Shown: positions 27,937 through 36,486 of the stretch, piece by piece
Layout: each line of letters opens with the position of its first letter
Position numbering within the stretch: position 1 is the first letter of the stretch
Assembly (NCBI RefSeq): GCF_000250985.1
Contig: NW_013524646.1
Coordinates: 186,001-250,000 of the forward strand
DNA length: 64,000 bases
Direction: 5' to 3'
Origin: Nematocida parisii ERTm1
Taxonomy: Eukaryota; Microsporidia
Translations under genes and position numbers: made by a program
Notes under the pieces: generated by a model
What the model was told of the DNA's origin: nothing
The model's input: only the letters and a program-made list of their open reading frames with translations
The model's database searches: none

Positions 27937-28240
27937 TACTTATGATACAATGTACATTTAATTTTATTAACAATTGTTTATTTATAATTCATTGTGTGTT
28001 TAATTTTGTCTTAATTAGTATCACTTTTATGTACACAATGTGTTATAATAAATATTAAATGTTTATAGAAGACTTAATACACAATATACTATAATAAACT
28101 GCCAATATAACTTACTTATTATTATTTATTACACAGTGTATAGTATGTTCTATTTATTACTCTATCATTAGTATATTCTATTATTTATTACACTATTATT
28201 ATTATATTCTGTGAGCTATGCATCCTTTATTAAAACTAAA
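27937..28240 (+). repeat. Dispersed direct repeat, copy 1
   Basis: The first about 103 bp, TACTTATGATACAATGTAC through GTACACAAT, are identical to 30497-30599. The similarity continues to about 28200 (CTATAATAAA-TGCCAATATAACTTACTT and TTATTACACAGTGTATAGTAT) with a 45-bp segment present only here. CTATGCATCCTTTA at 28217-28230 recurs at 30485-30498, at the front of copy 2 instead of the back. Confidence 0.85.
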
Positions 28241-28604
28241 ATACTATATAACTTATTACACAATGTATAACAAATACTATATAACTTATTACACAATGTA
28301 TAACACTGTCTCCACCCAGATAATACAGTCTAAAAATAAATACAGATAAAGATATACTCTTTATTATAATAATTATAGTATAAGGACGTACACATAGTCA
28401 TAGTAGTACTAGACCATGTACTGAACTGTCCCCATAGTTATATGATTTGTTTAATTATGTCCTACTAGTCTGAATTTGGTATACTTATTCTTATATATAG
28501 GCTCTTTATCTTAACATGATCACTGCATGTATTCGCACATTGGCAGATCAGTCTCGAATATACACCTACATATAACCCGAATAACTCAAAATTCATTTTT
28601 GCCT

Positions 28605-29873
28605 TTACATAATATTTAAAATATTCATAATTTTGTTTGTTTCATTAGGATATAAGAATATTATACTAAAAACAATCATTATAACAATCATAATTATTGC
28701 CATAAATATTATAGTTGTAGTGCGCATTCCTTTGATTGTAGTACCAGATGTATCTATAGTACCACCTGTTTCTTTGTTTTTAGATGTATCTATAGTACCG
28801 CCATTTCTATTTTTTGTATTCTCTTTTATAGATTTGCCTGTAATACCACAAACATCAGATATTATTGATTTTAAATAGCCAGGAAGTACGTTATTTCTAA
28901 AATTATTAATATTAAAATCTTTATGGTCTAATACATTACTGTGCTCACCTAATAGCGTTAGAATAGACTTATTATCTATAATATCAATACTTTCCATATT
29001 ATTCAGTTGATCTACGCATGTCTTAATTCTATCTTTGTTCTCATCTTTACCTAAACTAAATCCATGCTCCATAGTAGACATCTTATATATTGTATAATAT
29101 AACCACGCAATAGAAGTATGTAATTTTTTATCTTTATCTTGAACTTGAATTAAATTATAAATTAAACCATTTATAATGTCATAAGTAAAAGAATCAAAAT
29201 CCGAACGTTCTGTTCTTGCAAGTAATTGTAATGAATAAATATCATCGTCAGTTAGCTTTAAATCACTCACATTTGATTGTTCTTCTCCATCCTTATCAAC
29301 TATAGTTAGTTTATCACCATGTTTTATTAGTATATCTAACACTTTCTGTAATCTAGAACACTCTCCTGATTCAGTTAACTCATATAGTTTAAGTATTGCA
29401 TCTTCTGAAGGTATTTCTTCACCTAGTTCTGATCTGTCTGCTTTCTCACACAGTACATTAATAGAAGAATCATAGAAATTCTTTCTATGCCTATATACTG
29501 ATGCCATAATACTATGATTATTACTTATTAATTTATAAAATGCCTCTTTTTTACTTCCACTGTTTAATGCCTCTGCTTCTTCTTTAATCATATCTATAAT
29601 TTCAGATGTTTGGGTTATAGAATCATTGATTTCTGATATAATATCTTTATAATCACAGAAAAAAGTTCTATTATATATTTGCATGTAAAATATATTATAT
29701 GCCAAATTAGTCAGTGGTTCTGGTAAATCTTTAAATACTGGGGTTCTTTTGTTAATATCTATCACTATTTTATATATTTTTTCTATATCTTCATCTTCTA
29801 TTTCTCCTTCTTTTTCACCGAATTCTTTCTGTAATTCTATTCTTAATATTTCTTCATCAATATATCCTTCCAT
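28605..29873 (-). CDS. Tail-anchored helical protein of unknown function
   Basis: The 422-residue protein is acidic and mostly helical, with no signal peptide, and ends in one strong hydrophobic segment (about residues 388-410, TTIIFMAIIMIVIMIVFSIIFLY) followed by a short tail. Just before the anchor is a repeated NGGTIDTSKNKETGGTIDTSG linker (GGTIDTS twice). This topology (cytosolic domain, C-terminal anchor) resembles the frameshifted gene at 59229-61018, and a short stretch near the N-terminus looks alike, but I cannot show homology. It lies between two copies of a direct repeat (27937 and 30497). ATG follows AAATATTTTATTTTTT. Confidence 0.7.
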   Translation of the reverse strand: MEGYIDEEILRIELQKEFGEKEGEIEDEDIEKIYKIVIDINKRTPVFKDLPEPLTNLAYNIFYMQIYNRTFFCDYKDIISEINDSITQTSEIIDMIKEEAEALNSGSKKEAFYKLISNNHSIMASVYRHRKNFYDSSINVLCEKADRSELGEEIPSEDAILKLYELTESGECSRLQKVLDILIKHGDKLTIVDKDGEEQSNVSDLKLTDDDIYSLQLLARTERSDFDSFTYDIINGLIYNLIQVQDKDKKLHTSIAWLYYTIYKMSTMEHGFSLGKDENKDRIKTCVDQLNNMESIDIIDNKSILTLLGEHSNVLDHKDFNINNFRNNVLPGYLKSIISDVCGITGKSIKENTKNRNGGTIDTSKNKETGGTIDTSGTTIKGMRTTTIIFMAIIMIVIMIVFSIIFLYPNETNKIMNILNIM

Positions 29874-30029
29874 AAAAAATAAAATATTTTCTATATTTAT
29901 ACTTTTAAAAAAACGGAAAAATTAAAATATTTTATACAAACTGTAATTATTATACATTTATGATGGCCAAGGTAGTTAGTTAATGATACTACTGTAGTAC
30001 TGTAGCACATCCATATAACATAGTTGATT

Positions 30030-30392
30030 CTAGTGGTGTAATAGATATTTATGACGTATATTCACAGGGAGTAATGCTGTGGCTGTCCTGATACATAGCC
30101 AATATATATAAGAGAGTGAAAGGAGAAGGTGTTTTATTCTATTTAGAAATCGGCCTAAGCCTGTGCAGACTTGGAGTATTAATAGTACAGCTGCGTTAGA
30201 TCTGGTGCTGAAGTAAGCTGTTAATGCTCTTCTGAGTCTCTCCATAAATTGTGTGAATGTCTCAAGGTGGCTAGTCAGTAGTTGATACACTGATTCAGAG
30301 ATCCCGGCCTTTGTTTTGTCAGAATCACCGTGCGAGTTGACACACTGACATATCGCCATTGGATTCTCATACGAGAGTGGTGGTATCATCAT
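30030..30392 (-). CDS. ORF within a dispersed element, 120 residues
   Basis: The frame runs MMIPPLSYENPM and then GISESVYQLLTSHLETFTQF and ALTAYFSTRSNAAVLL. Its central part (30111-30325) is the intact version of the 214-bp repeat at 18717. The ATG is preceded by AAATTATATTT, a normal start context. Because the other copy sits in retroelement-derived DNA and is broken, this is more likely a mobile-element or expanding-family fragment than a housekeeping gene. A retroelement Gag-like or ORF1-like identity is possible but unsupported. Confidence 0.4.
   Translation of the reverse strand: MMIPPLSYENPMAICQCVNSHGDSDKTKAGISESVYQLLTSHLETFTQFMERLRRALTAYFSTRSNAAVLLILQVCTGLGRFLNRIKHLLLSLSYIYWLCIRTATALLPVNIRHKYLLHH
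30111..30325 (-). repeat. Dispersed repeat of about 215 bp (inverted copy of 18717-18930)
   Basis: The reverse complement matches 18717-18930. It begins at ATTCTGACAAAAC and ends at CTCCTTTCACTCTCT. Confidence 0.8.
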
Positions 30393-30987
30393 AAATATAA
30401 TTTGCTATAACTTATTACACAACATGCATTACTTATTACACATTAATCATTACTTATTGTACTATTATTATTATATTTAGTGAACTATGCATCCTTTACT
30501 TATGATACAATGTACATTTAATTTTATTAACAATTGTTTATTTATAATTCATTGTGTGTTTAATTTTGTCTTAATTAGTATCACTTTTATGTACACAATA
30601 TACTATAATAAATTACCAATATAACTTACTTGTCTTTATTTATTACACAGTGTGTAGTATATTCTATTATTTATTACACTATTATTAGTATATTCTATTA
30701 TTCTATTGTTATTTTATATATTATTTATTACTCTACCATTGGTATATTCTATTTATTACGTATTATGTAGTATGTTTTATATTATTTATTATATAATGTG
30801 TATTTTATTTTATTATTTTATATACTATATATTATAATTAATTTTATTTTATTGTTTATTATTTATTATACTTTGTCTATTATTTATTATTTATTACACT
30901 ATTGTTATTTAATTTTCCTTATTTGTAATAAGTTTAGTCTTATCTTATTATCTATATTTATTTATATTTTTTATTTACATAAACAGA
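30393..30987. repeat. Spacer with dispersed direct repeat copy 2 and TATTATTT runs
   Basis: Between 30497 and 30599 the sequence is identical to 27937-28039; related sequence continues to about 30700. Before it are ACTTATTACACAACATGC and TTATTACACATTAATC units. After it are TATTATTTATTATTTTATAT-type runs up to the RRM gene. No gene seen. Confidence 0.75.
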
Positions 30988-31560
30988 ATGCAACTGTACA
31001 TAGGAGGATTAAAGGAATTCTCACAGGAGAAGGAGATAGAAGAGTATCTCTCACAGTACGGCAAGGTACAATCACTGAAGATATACAATTCATACGGATT
31101 TGTCACAGTAGATGAAGTAATTGGTAATAAAATACTAGAAGATTCTCATGAAATGAATGGTAATAAGATAGTTATAGAGACAGCCAAGGGACAGAAAGGG
31201 AATGTATCAGAATATAACCGTAGATATATACAGAGGTATAAGAAACCAACGGTAAAAAGAGTCTCTAGACTAATTATAGAGAACCTTCCTAAGAATATTG
31301 ACTGGTCTGAATTACGCTCATTTATTCTTATGAGTGGTGCCAGACCAACTTATCTTAGGATACTTCCATCTGGTGATGGCTTATTAGAATTCATTAACAG
31401 GCAGGACAGGGATATTGCATTAGACAGGTTAAATAATCAGAATTTCTATGGTAAGAATATTTGTGCTAGGTTTGGCAGGAAACGGTCGGATATTATATCT
31501 GGAGTGAAGAACAATTCTTATTCTGATGACATATCTGAAGTAAATTTAGACAAAAAATAA
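30988..31560 (+). CDS. Two-RRM SR-like RNA-binding protein (Npl3/SRSF type)
   Basis: The 190-residue protein has two RNA-recognition motifs. The first (about residues 1-70) has RNP2 LYIGGL and RNP1 SYGFVTV. The second (about 92-162) has LIIENLPKNIDWSELRSFILMSGA and GLLEFINRQDRDIALDRLN. In place of canonical RNPs it shows the W-x-x-L-x-x-F form found in RRM2 of SR proteins (Npl3, SRSF1). No RS tail is present; the end is Ser/Asp/Asn-rich. Probable role in mRNA processing or export. ATG follows TATTTTTTATTTACATAAACAGA. Confidence 0.8.
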   Translation: MQLYIGGLKEFSQEKEIEEYLSQYGKVQSLKIYNSYGFVTVDEVIGNKILEDSHEMNGNKIVIETAKGQKGNVSEYNRRYIQRYKKPTVKRVSRLIIENLPKNIDWSELRSFILMSGARPTYLRILPSGDGLLEFINRQDRDIALDRLNNQNFYGKNICARFGRKRSDIISGVKNNSYSDDISEVNLDKK

Positions 31561-32147
31561 ATCAGATACTCTTACAGTATATATTACACAATTATTATAA
31601 AATAGAAGTTATCACACATAGTATACTAAATAATGCATATAACAGAATAATAACTTATTACACATAGTACACTAAATAGTACACATAATACACAACTTAT
31701 TACACATAATATACAACTTATTACACATACTATACTAAATAGTACATAACTTATTACACATAGTACATAACTTATTACACATAGTACATAAATTATTACA
31801 CATAGTACATAAATTATTACACATACTATACTAAATAGTACATAACATATTACACAATTATTATAAAATAGTATATGACTTATTAGACATAGTATACTAA
31901 ATAGTACACAACTTATTACACAATTGTTATAAAATAGAACATAACATATCATAACTTATTACACATACTATCACATAGTACATAACTTATTACACAATTA
32001 TTATAAAATAGTATAGAATTTATTACACATAGTACACAACTTATTACACATACTACCACATATCACAACTTATCACACATACTATCACATATATTAATTT
32101 TTATTTTTATTTTATTACTTATTATACTATGTGTAATAAGTATTACT
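31561..32147. repeat. Minisatellite with ACTTATTACACATAGTACATA units
   Basis: An array of roughly 20-bp units, ACTTATTACACATAGTACATA and variants (ACTATACTAAATAGTACAT, ACACAATTATTATAAAATAG), fills about 31615-32110. The core TTATTACACA is the arm of the dispersed palindrome; TATTATACTATGTGTAATAAG at about 32121 contains both arms. No gene. Confidence 0.9.
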
Positions 32148-32521
32148 TTATGCTATTAGCTCACTTATATTTACTTCCTGTACTGGCTGTATACATTCAC
32201 TTATTACACCCATCCTGTCTAATACGATATCCACCGTATACAGAATAATACTTAATGGATACTTTAATATATCCTGTACACTGGGATACATAAGTATAAC
32301 AATTCTTATAGGGTATAGCATAATAAGTAATGTACATATACCAAGTACAACAGATAATAGTACTTTAGCTGTATAAATAATGGACTCTGATGATTTCCTT
32401 ATGGCTTTAATGCGCCGTACCCTGATAAGGGAATAAAACGTAGGAATCACACAGAGTGCAGTAATTAATGATAATATTACATTAATTAAAATTTTTATAT
32501 CAGTAAAAAATACTTTAAAAA
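32148..32521 (-). CDS. 3' part of a frameshifted membrane-protein gene
   Basis: This frame has no start of its own: no ATG lies between the last upstream stop in this frame (32568-32570) and well into the coding segment. It continues the gene at 32495-33295 in the -1 frame for about 124 residues, with three hydrophobic segments (INVILSLITALCVIPTFY, VLLSVVLGICTLLIML, and a third). The shift must occur within 32495-32567. See the entry for the 5' part and the finding on slippery heptamers. Confidence 0.55.
32462..32488 (-). promoter_or_regulatory. Potential stem-loop downstream of the slippery sites
   Basis: Arms TAATTAATG and CATTAATTA are perfect complements (9 bp) around a 9-base loop. It starts about 24 nt after the second heptamer, longer than the 5-9 nt usual in known frameshift signals, and its pairs are mostly A-T, so it is weak. 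Confidence 0.3.
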
Positions 32522-33295
32522 TAAAAAAATAACGGTCATCCAATCCATAAATCCATAAATAACTGAATTAATTAATGAAAATTTTTGATTTACCTGTAAC
32601 CCGGTCAACCCTAATAATACCCATGATTTTATACCTGTAAGTACAGGACTTATCATACTATGCGTAATATCTGGTAGTATATACCCTACTACAACAGAAC
32701 CCAGCCATACAGAAATAAACCCGAATGTGATTAAGCAGCAGGACCTTAACCCAGCCATGAATATTTCATACCTCCCGTATGAAAAGATGCTTTTAAGTGC
32801 TCCTGTGGGCTTAATTGATACATTATACTGATTATTATGACCAAGTGAATCTTCTCTTATAAATCCGTGTGGGATTGACTCATTTGGGTAATTAAAGGCT
32901 TTCTCTAGTCCTACTGTACTTACTGCACTATTTACTGCTTCTCCTGATAGGAGTACAGTATTTATTACACAATGTGTAATAAGTAAATGTAGCACTGTAA
33001 AAAATAAAATAAAAATAGTCCCAATTTCTACATTTTTCATGAGTGAATTATTTCTTACCAAGTCAATTGAAGACAAATTTAAATTTTTATAAAAATTGCG
33101 GACTGCTTCATTAACTGATGAAATATTCGGGTTATTCCCCTTCTGGAGTATATCCAGCCATAACATAGCGACATTAAACACTACACCAAGACTGGCTGCT
33201 GCTACACCAATTATTGCACTGTTTGTGAATACACTTGGTATACTATTACTGAATATTCCAATGTCTGTTTGAGTGACTACTTCTGTGATGCTCAT
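32495..33295 (-). CDS. Multi-pass membrane protein, 5' part; continues in the -1 frame
   Basis: Function unknown. The frame gives 266 residues with about five hydrophobic segments; reading through a -1 shift would extend the gene to about 382 residues. Two canonical X-XXY-YYZ heptamers lie in the zero frame in the overlap: T-TTT-TTA (32522-32528) and T-TTA-AAG (32513-32519). Alternatively one T is missing from a run, by mutation or sequencing error. Two dispersed elements are read as protein: TCGGGTTA at 33127-33134 gives NNPN, and the palindrome TTATTACACA-N-TGTGTAATAA at 32962-32982 gives the ITHCVINT segment. ATG follows AATTTTTT. Confidence 0.6.
   Translation of the reverse strand: MSITEVVTQTDIGIFSNSIPSVFTNSAIIGVAAASLGVVFNVAMLWLDILQKGNNPNISSVNEAVRNFYKNLNLSSIDLVRNNSLMKNVEIGTIFILFFTVLHLLITHCVINTVLLSGEAVNSAVSTVGLEKAFNYPNESIPHGFIREDSLGHNNQYNVSIKPTGALKSIFSYGRYEIFMAGLRSCCLITFGFISVWLGSVVVGYILPDITHSMISPVLTGIKSWVLLGLTGLQVNQKFSLINSVIYGFMDWMTVIFLFLKYFLLI
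32962..32982. repeat. Perfect palindrome inside a coding sequence
   Basis: Arms TTATTACACA and TGTGTAATAA meet at one central base. This is the cleanest copy of a motif whose half-sites occur in minisatellites at 11.5, 28.2 and 31.6-32.1 kb. Confidence 0.8.
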
Positions 33296-34400
33296 AAAAA
33301 ATTTGCAAAAAAAATCAGAAATATATAGATTTATATTACTTATTACACAATGTATAAAAAATAATGTATAACAGATAATATAATATATAATACACTATAT
33401 ATAATAAGTAATATAATATAATACACTATATATAATAAGTAATATTTATAGGAGTATAAAATACACCAATCAGAGAATTATGAAATTAAATAAAAAGGGC
33501 CCCCAGCCCAGATAATATACGATCTACATAAATTATCTCAGAGACACTAAAGTTATACTAAATACTCTACAGTAAAGACAATGCGTGAATATAGATATAT
33601 ACATAATTCATCAGTGAATTTATATCTGTAACATACAGAATTATTCCATCAGAGTAGTATTATAATCATAATTATTGGAGAATTGCTGTACTGTGATGTA
33701 TATTAATATTATACTCCTTCGGATATAATATGAACAAACTGTAAACTCTGCACAGAATATTTCTAATTTCTAATGCATTTTTACTGTTTAAGTATATGCT
33801 CATTACTAAACTAGTAAATTATACAGAGTTGGTCCACCATCACAATATAAATACATAAAATATGAATTGTCTTATGTATTTATAGACAGATATTTACTAA
33901 ATATAGACTAATTCCTACTAATTACTAATTAAGGTATAATTAGTCTATAAATAGTGAAATAAATAGGTCTAGAACCTTCTACTTATAATTAAATATTTAT
34001 TAATATACTATAGTAGGGAAAGTAAATAATTAATAATTTATTATACGTACACAGAATAAATAATATAAAAAATAAATATACATATTAGAAAAATAAGGAA
34101 ATAGGAAAATAAGAAGAGGGGGATAAGAGAGAAGGAAGGAAGGAAGGAAGAGGGATAAGAAGAGGGGGATAAGAGAGAAAGAAGGAGAAAAGTACCGAAT
34201 GAACAAATGAGTAATTAAGGAGAATAAATAAGCAATTAAATGAGTAATTAAGGAGAATAGAAGAGTAATGAACGAATAAATGAGTAATTAAGGAGATAAA
34301 TATGTAAAGCACTAAGTAAGTAATTAAATGAGTAATTAAGGAGAAGAAAGTACTGAGTATGTATTAAATGAAACATGAATATATCAGATGAAAGATAGGT
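33296..34400. other. Long spacer with small repeats and a purine-rich tract
   Basis: This 1,105-bp region holds (a) duplicated TAATACACTATATATAATAAG at about 33388 and 33420; (b) a short GC cluster GGGCCCCCAGCCCAG near 33499; (c) a purine-rich tract at about 34093-34195 with GGAAGGAAGGAAGG and repeated AGAAGAGGGGGATAAGAGAG; (d) about five units of AAATGAGTAATTAAGGAGA at 34206-34345. No convincing gene. The MFS transporter ends at its right edge. Confidence 0.7.
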
Positions 34401-36146
34401 TTATTTAATATCTACCCTTTTTCTAAGCTGTAATTTTCGATCAATAATGCCGTATTTTATAATAACAATACAGCAGCACAGTAGTCCAAAAGTAGAAGAT
34501 GCATGGAATAGTGATCTAAAGTCTTTAAAGTGTCGAATAATGGCAATGCTGAGTAAAGAAGAGGCTAAAATGGATATTCCATTATAAAAACCACTGTAGA
34601 ATGTTTGTGCCATTGCTTTACTGTCATTATCAGCAAGTTCATCAACAATATTAACGGCACTGAACACAAGACAGGAAGAACTGATCCCTTTGAACATTTC
34701 ATTAATAGTTGCAAATAATATTGGATACGACTTTGAAAGGAATGCGTAATTAAAGTCTCTCATTGTGGCTGCCATTAAAGAAAAAAGGAGTAGCCAGTGA
34801 TATCCGAAGAATTTCAGAAGATGCTTACTGTAATAAAGTATGCACATCTCACTGAATGTTCTAATGCAAAGAATAGATGTAACTTTGGAAAATTCCACTC
34901 CAAAGTACACTGATAAATACGTGACTAAATAATGAGAAGAAATGCCTCTGGTTATACCAATCGAAGTAATCACAAAAATAAGAAATAAAAAGTCGCTATT
35001 TCTTAATAAACTCTTTGGCTTTTTTATGGTCTCGGATGTATCCAACTTACTTACATCTTCAGTTCCAGTGGTTTTCTCTGCTGTAGATGCCTTTTTCTTG
35101 TATAAAGTGCTGGAAATGTCTGTTTTTTCTTCTAGTGAAAAGTGCACAATTCCGACAAAGCACAGGGCACTTGCCACCACTACCACAATAAGAACTACAA
35201 ATAGACCCAATGGAACCTCTTTAGAAGAGGGTGTGTGTGAATTGCTAACAAGTGTCTTATACAGATAGGAAATAACCAGACCAGCAATTGCATGCCCAAT
35301 AGATGCCCATAGCCTAATCCTTGTGAATATTTCTTTTCTCTCACATACTTCCATTCCCGCGTACTCCTTCTCCATGTGGTTTAAAACCAGAACATCATAC
35401 AGTGGGAAAATTGCAGAAAGAACAATCACATAAAGCGCAAATATTCCATATATAACCAGCATTGAACGAGAATCACTGCTCAGTAGACGGATCACTAAAA
35501 ATAAACTGTATATAGCAGCAGAGACTAAAGACAGCCCAATTGTTGCTTTTTTAGTTGCTTTGTTTCTCTCTGCAAATGGCCCAATTATAGTATTTGCTAT
35601 ATAAAACACAGACATACACCCAAAGTACCCATAATCACATATTGCTAAGTCTAACTGACTATTAAAGAAGTGAAGAGAATAGGTGTGCGTAGAATATATT
35701 GAAATATTCAAGACTAAATATCCTATCTTAAAGTCCCAGTGTGAGTTAGGAGACAGCTCCTTTGAAAGGATAGAAATAACCGGTAATTTTTCCCAGACAA
35801 AAATACTCCCGCATATAAAATACACAAGAATATAGTGCTGTGCCATAGTACCCAGTCTTGCAATAATACTGTCTTTAACCAGCCTAGATACCATCATGTA
35901 CATAGCTGAGAATATGAATACCCCCCCAAATATTTTATGCAGTCTGTTAAGAATTTTTCTGTTGGTCATAAGAATGGCTGCTAGAATGATTAAAGACATA
36001 ACAGCATAATTACACGGCATAAACATCTGCTCAACTATTGCACTTTTCCCAAGTGCTAGCTTGTTTTTTAAAGCCATGCACACGGAGTATCCAGCACCAG
36101 CTGGAAATAAAAGAAGATGTGCTCCACTTCTGTCCTTTCTTGGCAT
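34401..36146 (-). CDS. Major facilitator superfamily transporter
   Basis: The 581-residue product has about twelve hydrophobic segments in two groups separated by a long cytosolic loop (about residues 345-385, Lys/Thr/Ser-rich) as in MFS carriers. The block TRIRLWASIGHAIAGL resembles the RLWG-S-x-G-[YF] motif of the MFS_1-like/LacY-like families. The N-terminal segment before the first membrane span is short and basic. The substrate cannot be predicted; nutrient uptake from the host is a reasonable inference for a parasite. Divergent with the small gene at 36203 (56-bp spacer). Confidence 0.8.
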   Translation of the reverse strand: MPRKDRSGAHLLLFPAGAGYSVCMALKNKLALGKSAIVEQMFMPCNYAVMSLIILAAILMTNRKILNRLHKIFGGVFIFSAMYMMVSRLVKDSIIARLGTMAQHYILVYFICGSIFVWEKLPVISILSKELSPNSHWDFKIGYLVLNISIYSTHTYSLHFFNSQLDLAICDYGYFGCMSVFYIANTIIGPFAERNKATKKATIGLSLVSAAIYSLFLVIRLLSSDSRSMLVIYGIFALYVIVLSAIFPLYDVLVLNHMEKEYAGMEVCERKEIFTRIRLWASIGHAIAGLVISYLYKTLVSNSHTPSSKEVPLGLFVVLIVVVVASALCFVGIVHFSLEEKTDISSTLYKKKASTAEKTTGTEDVSKLDTSETIKKPKSLLRNSDFLFLIFVITSIGITRGISSHYLVTYLSVYFGVEFSKVTSILCIRTFSEMCILYYSKHLLKFFGYHWLLLFSLMAATMRDFNYAFLSKSYPILFATINEMFKGISSSCLVFSAVNIVDELADNDSKAMAQTFYSGFYNGISILASSLLSIAIIRHFKDFRSLFHASSTFGLLCCCIVIIKYGIIDRKLQLRKRVDIK

Positions 36147-36202
36147 AATGAAATGAGAAATAATATTTTTTAGCGATTAATAAATAAGGCAGAAATATTC
36201 AA

Positions 36203-36400
36203 ATGAACAGAAATTTAGAATTAAGAATTTCAGAACTTCGAGTTATACCTATAAATCATAGAACATCCACAGTAGAGCTGAGTGGTTTTTATGACCAAAT
36301 ATTATACAAAATGTATAATAAAAACGAAAATACTTGGAAGTATAAACAAGTAGAAGGAATAAAGAGAAGAAAATATACTAATAAATACAGAATTAGATAA
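36203..36400 (+). CDS. Small basic protein of 65 residues
   Basis: Function unknown. The ATG follows AGAAATATTCAA, an AT-rich context shared with other starts here. The product is strongly basic, particularly its C-terminus (IKRRKYTNKYRIR), rich in Tyr, Asn and Arg. It could be a nucleic-acid-binding or ribosome-associated protein, which is inference only. The frame lies in a gap between two clear genes. Confidence 0.45.
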   Translation: MNRNLELRISELRVIPINHRTSTVELSGFYDQILYKMYNKNENTWKYKQVEGIKRRKYTNKYRIR

Positions 36401-36486
36401 ATTTGTATTCTTTGATTTTTATTCTTGTATGTTTTTGTTTAACTATAAGATACGAGAAAAATAGAAAAATAGAAAAAATGAATATT

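Larger units (their letters stand above)
27876..28604. repeat. Spacer with paired TCGGGTTA, dispersed repeat copy 1 and palindromes
   Basis: TCGGGTTA at 27910-27917 and 27920-27927 (10 bp apart) is followed by a segment (27937-28039) identical to 30497-30599. After that the region holds several ACTTATTACACAATGTATAA units (about 28247-28305). TAACCCGA occurs at 28573-28580. No gene. Confidence 0.8.

Noticed and set aside
30798-31115. Plus-strand frame overlapping the RRM gene start
   Set aside because: Its first half is TATTATTTAT spacer and the second half is a wrong frame of RRM1.
31626-31952. 108-codon minus-strand frame in the 31.6-kb array
   Set aside because: It is made wholly of minisatellite units giving CVISYVL-type repeats.
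34085-34312. 75-codon minus-strand frame in the purine-rich tract
   Set aside because: It is a translation of simple repeats (Ser/Leu/Pro-rich), without leader or conservation evidence.
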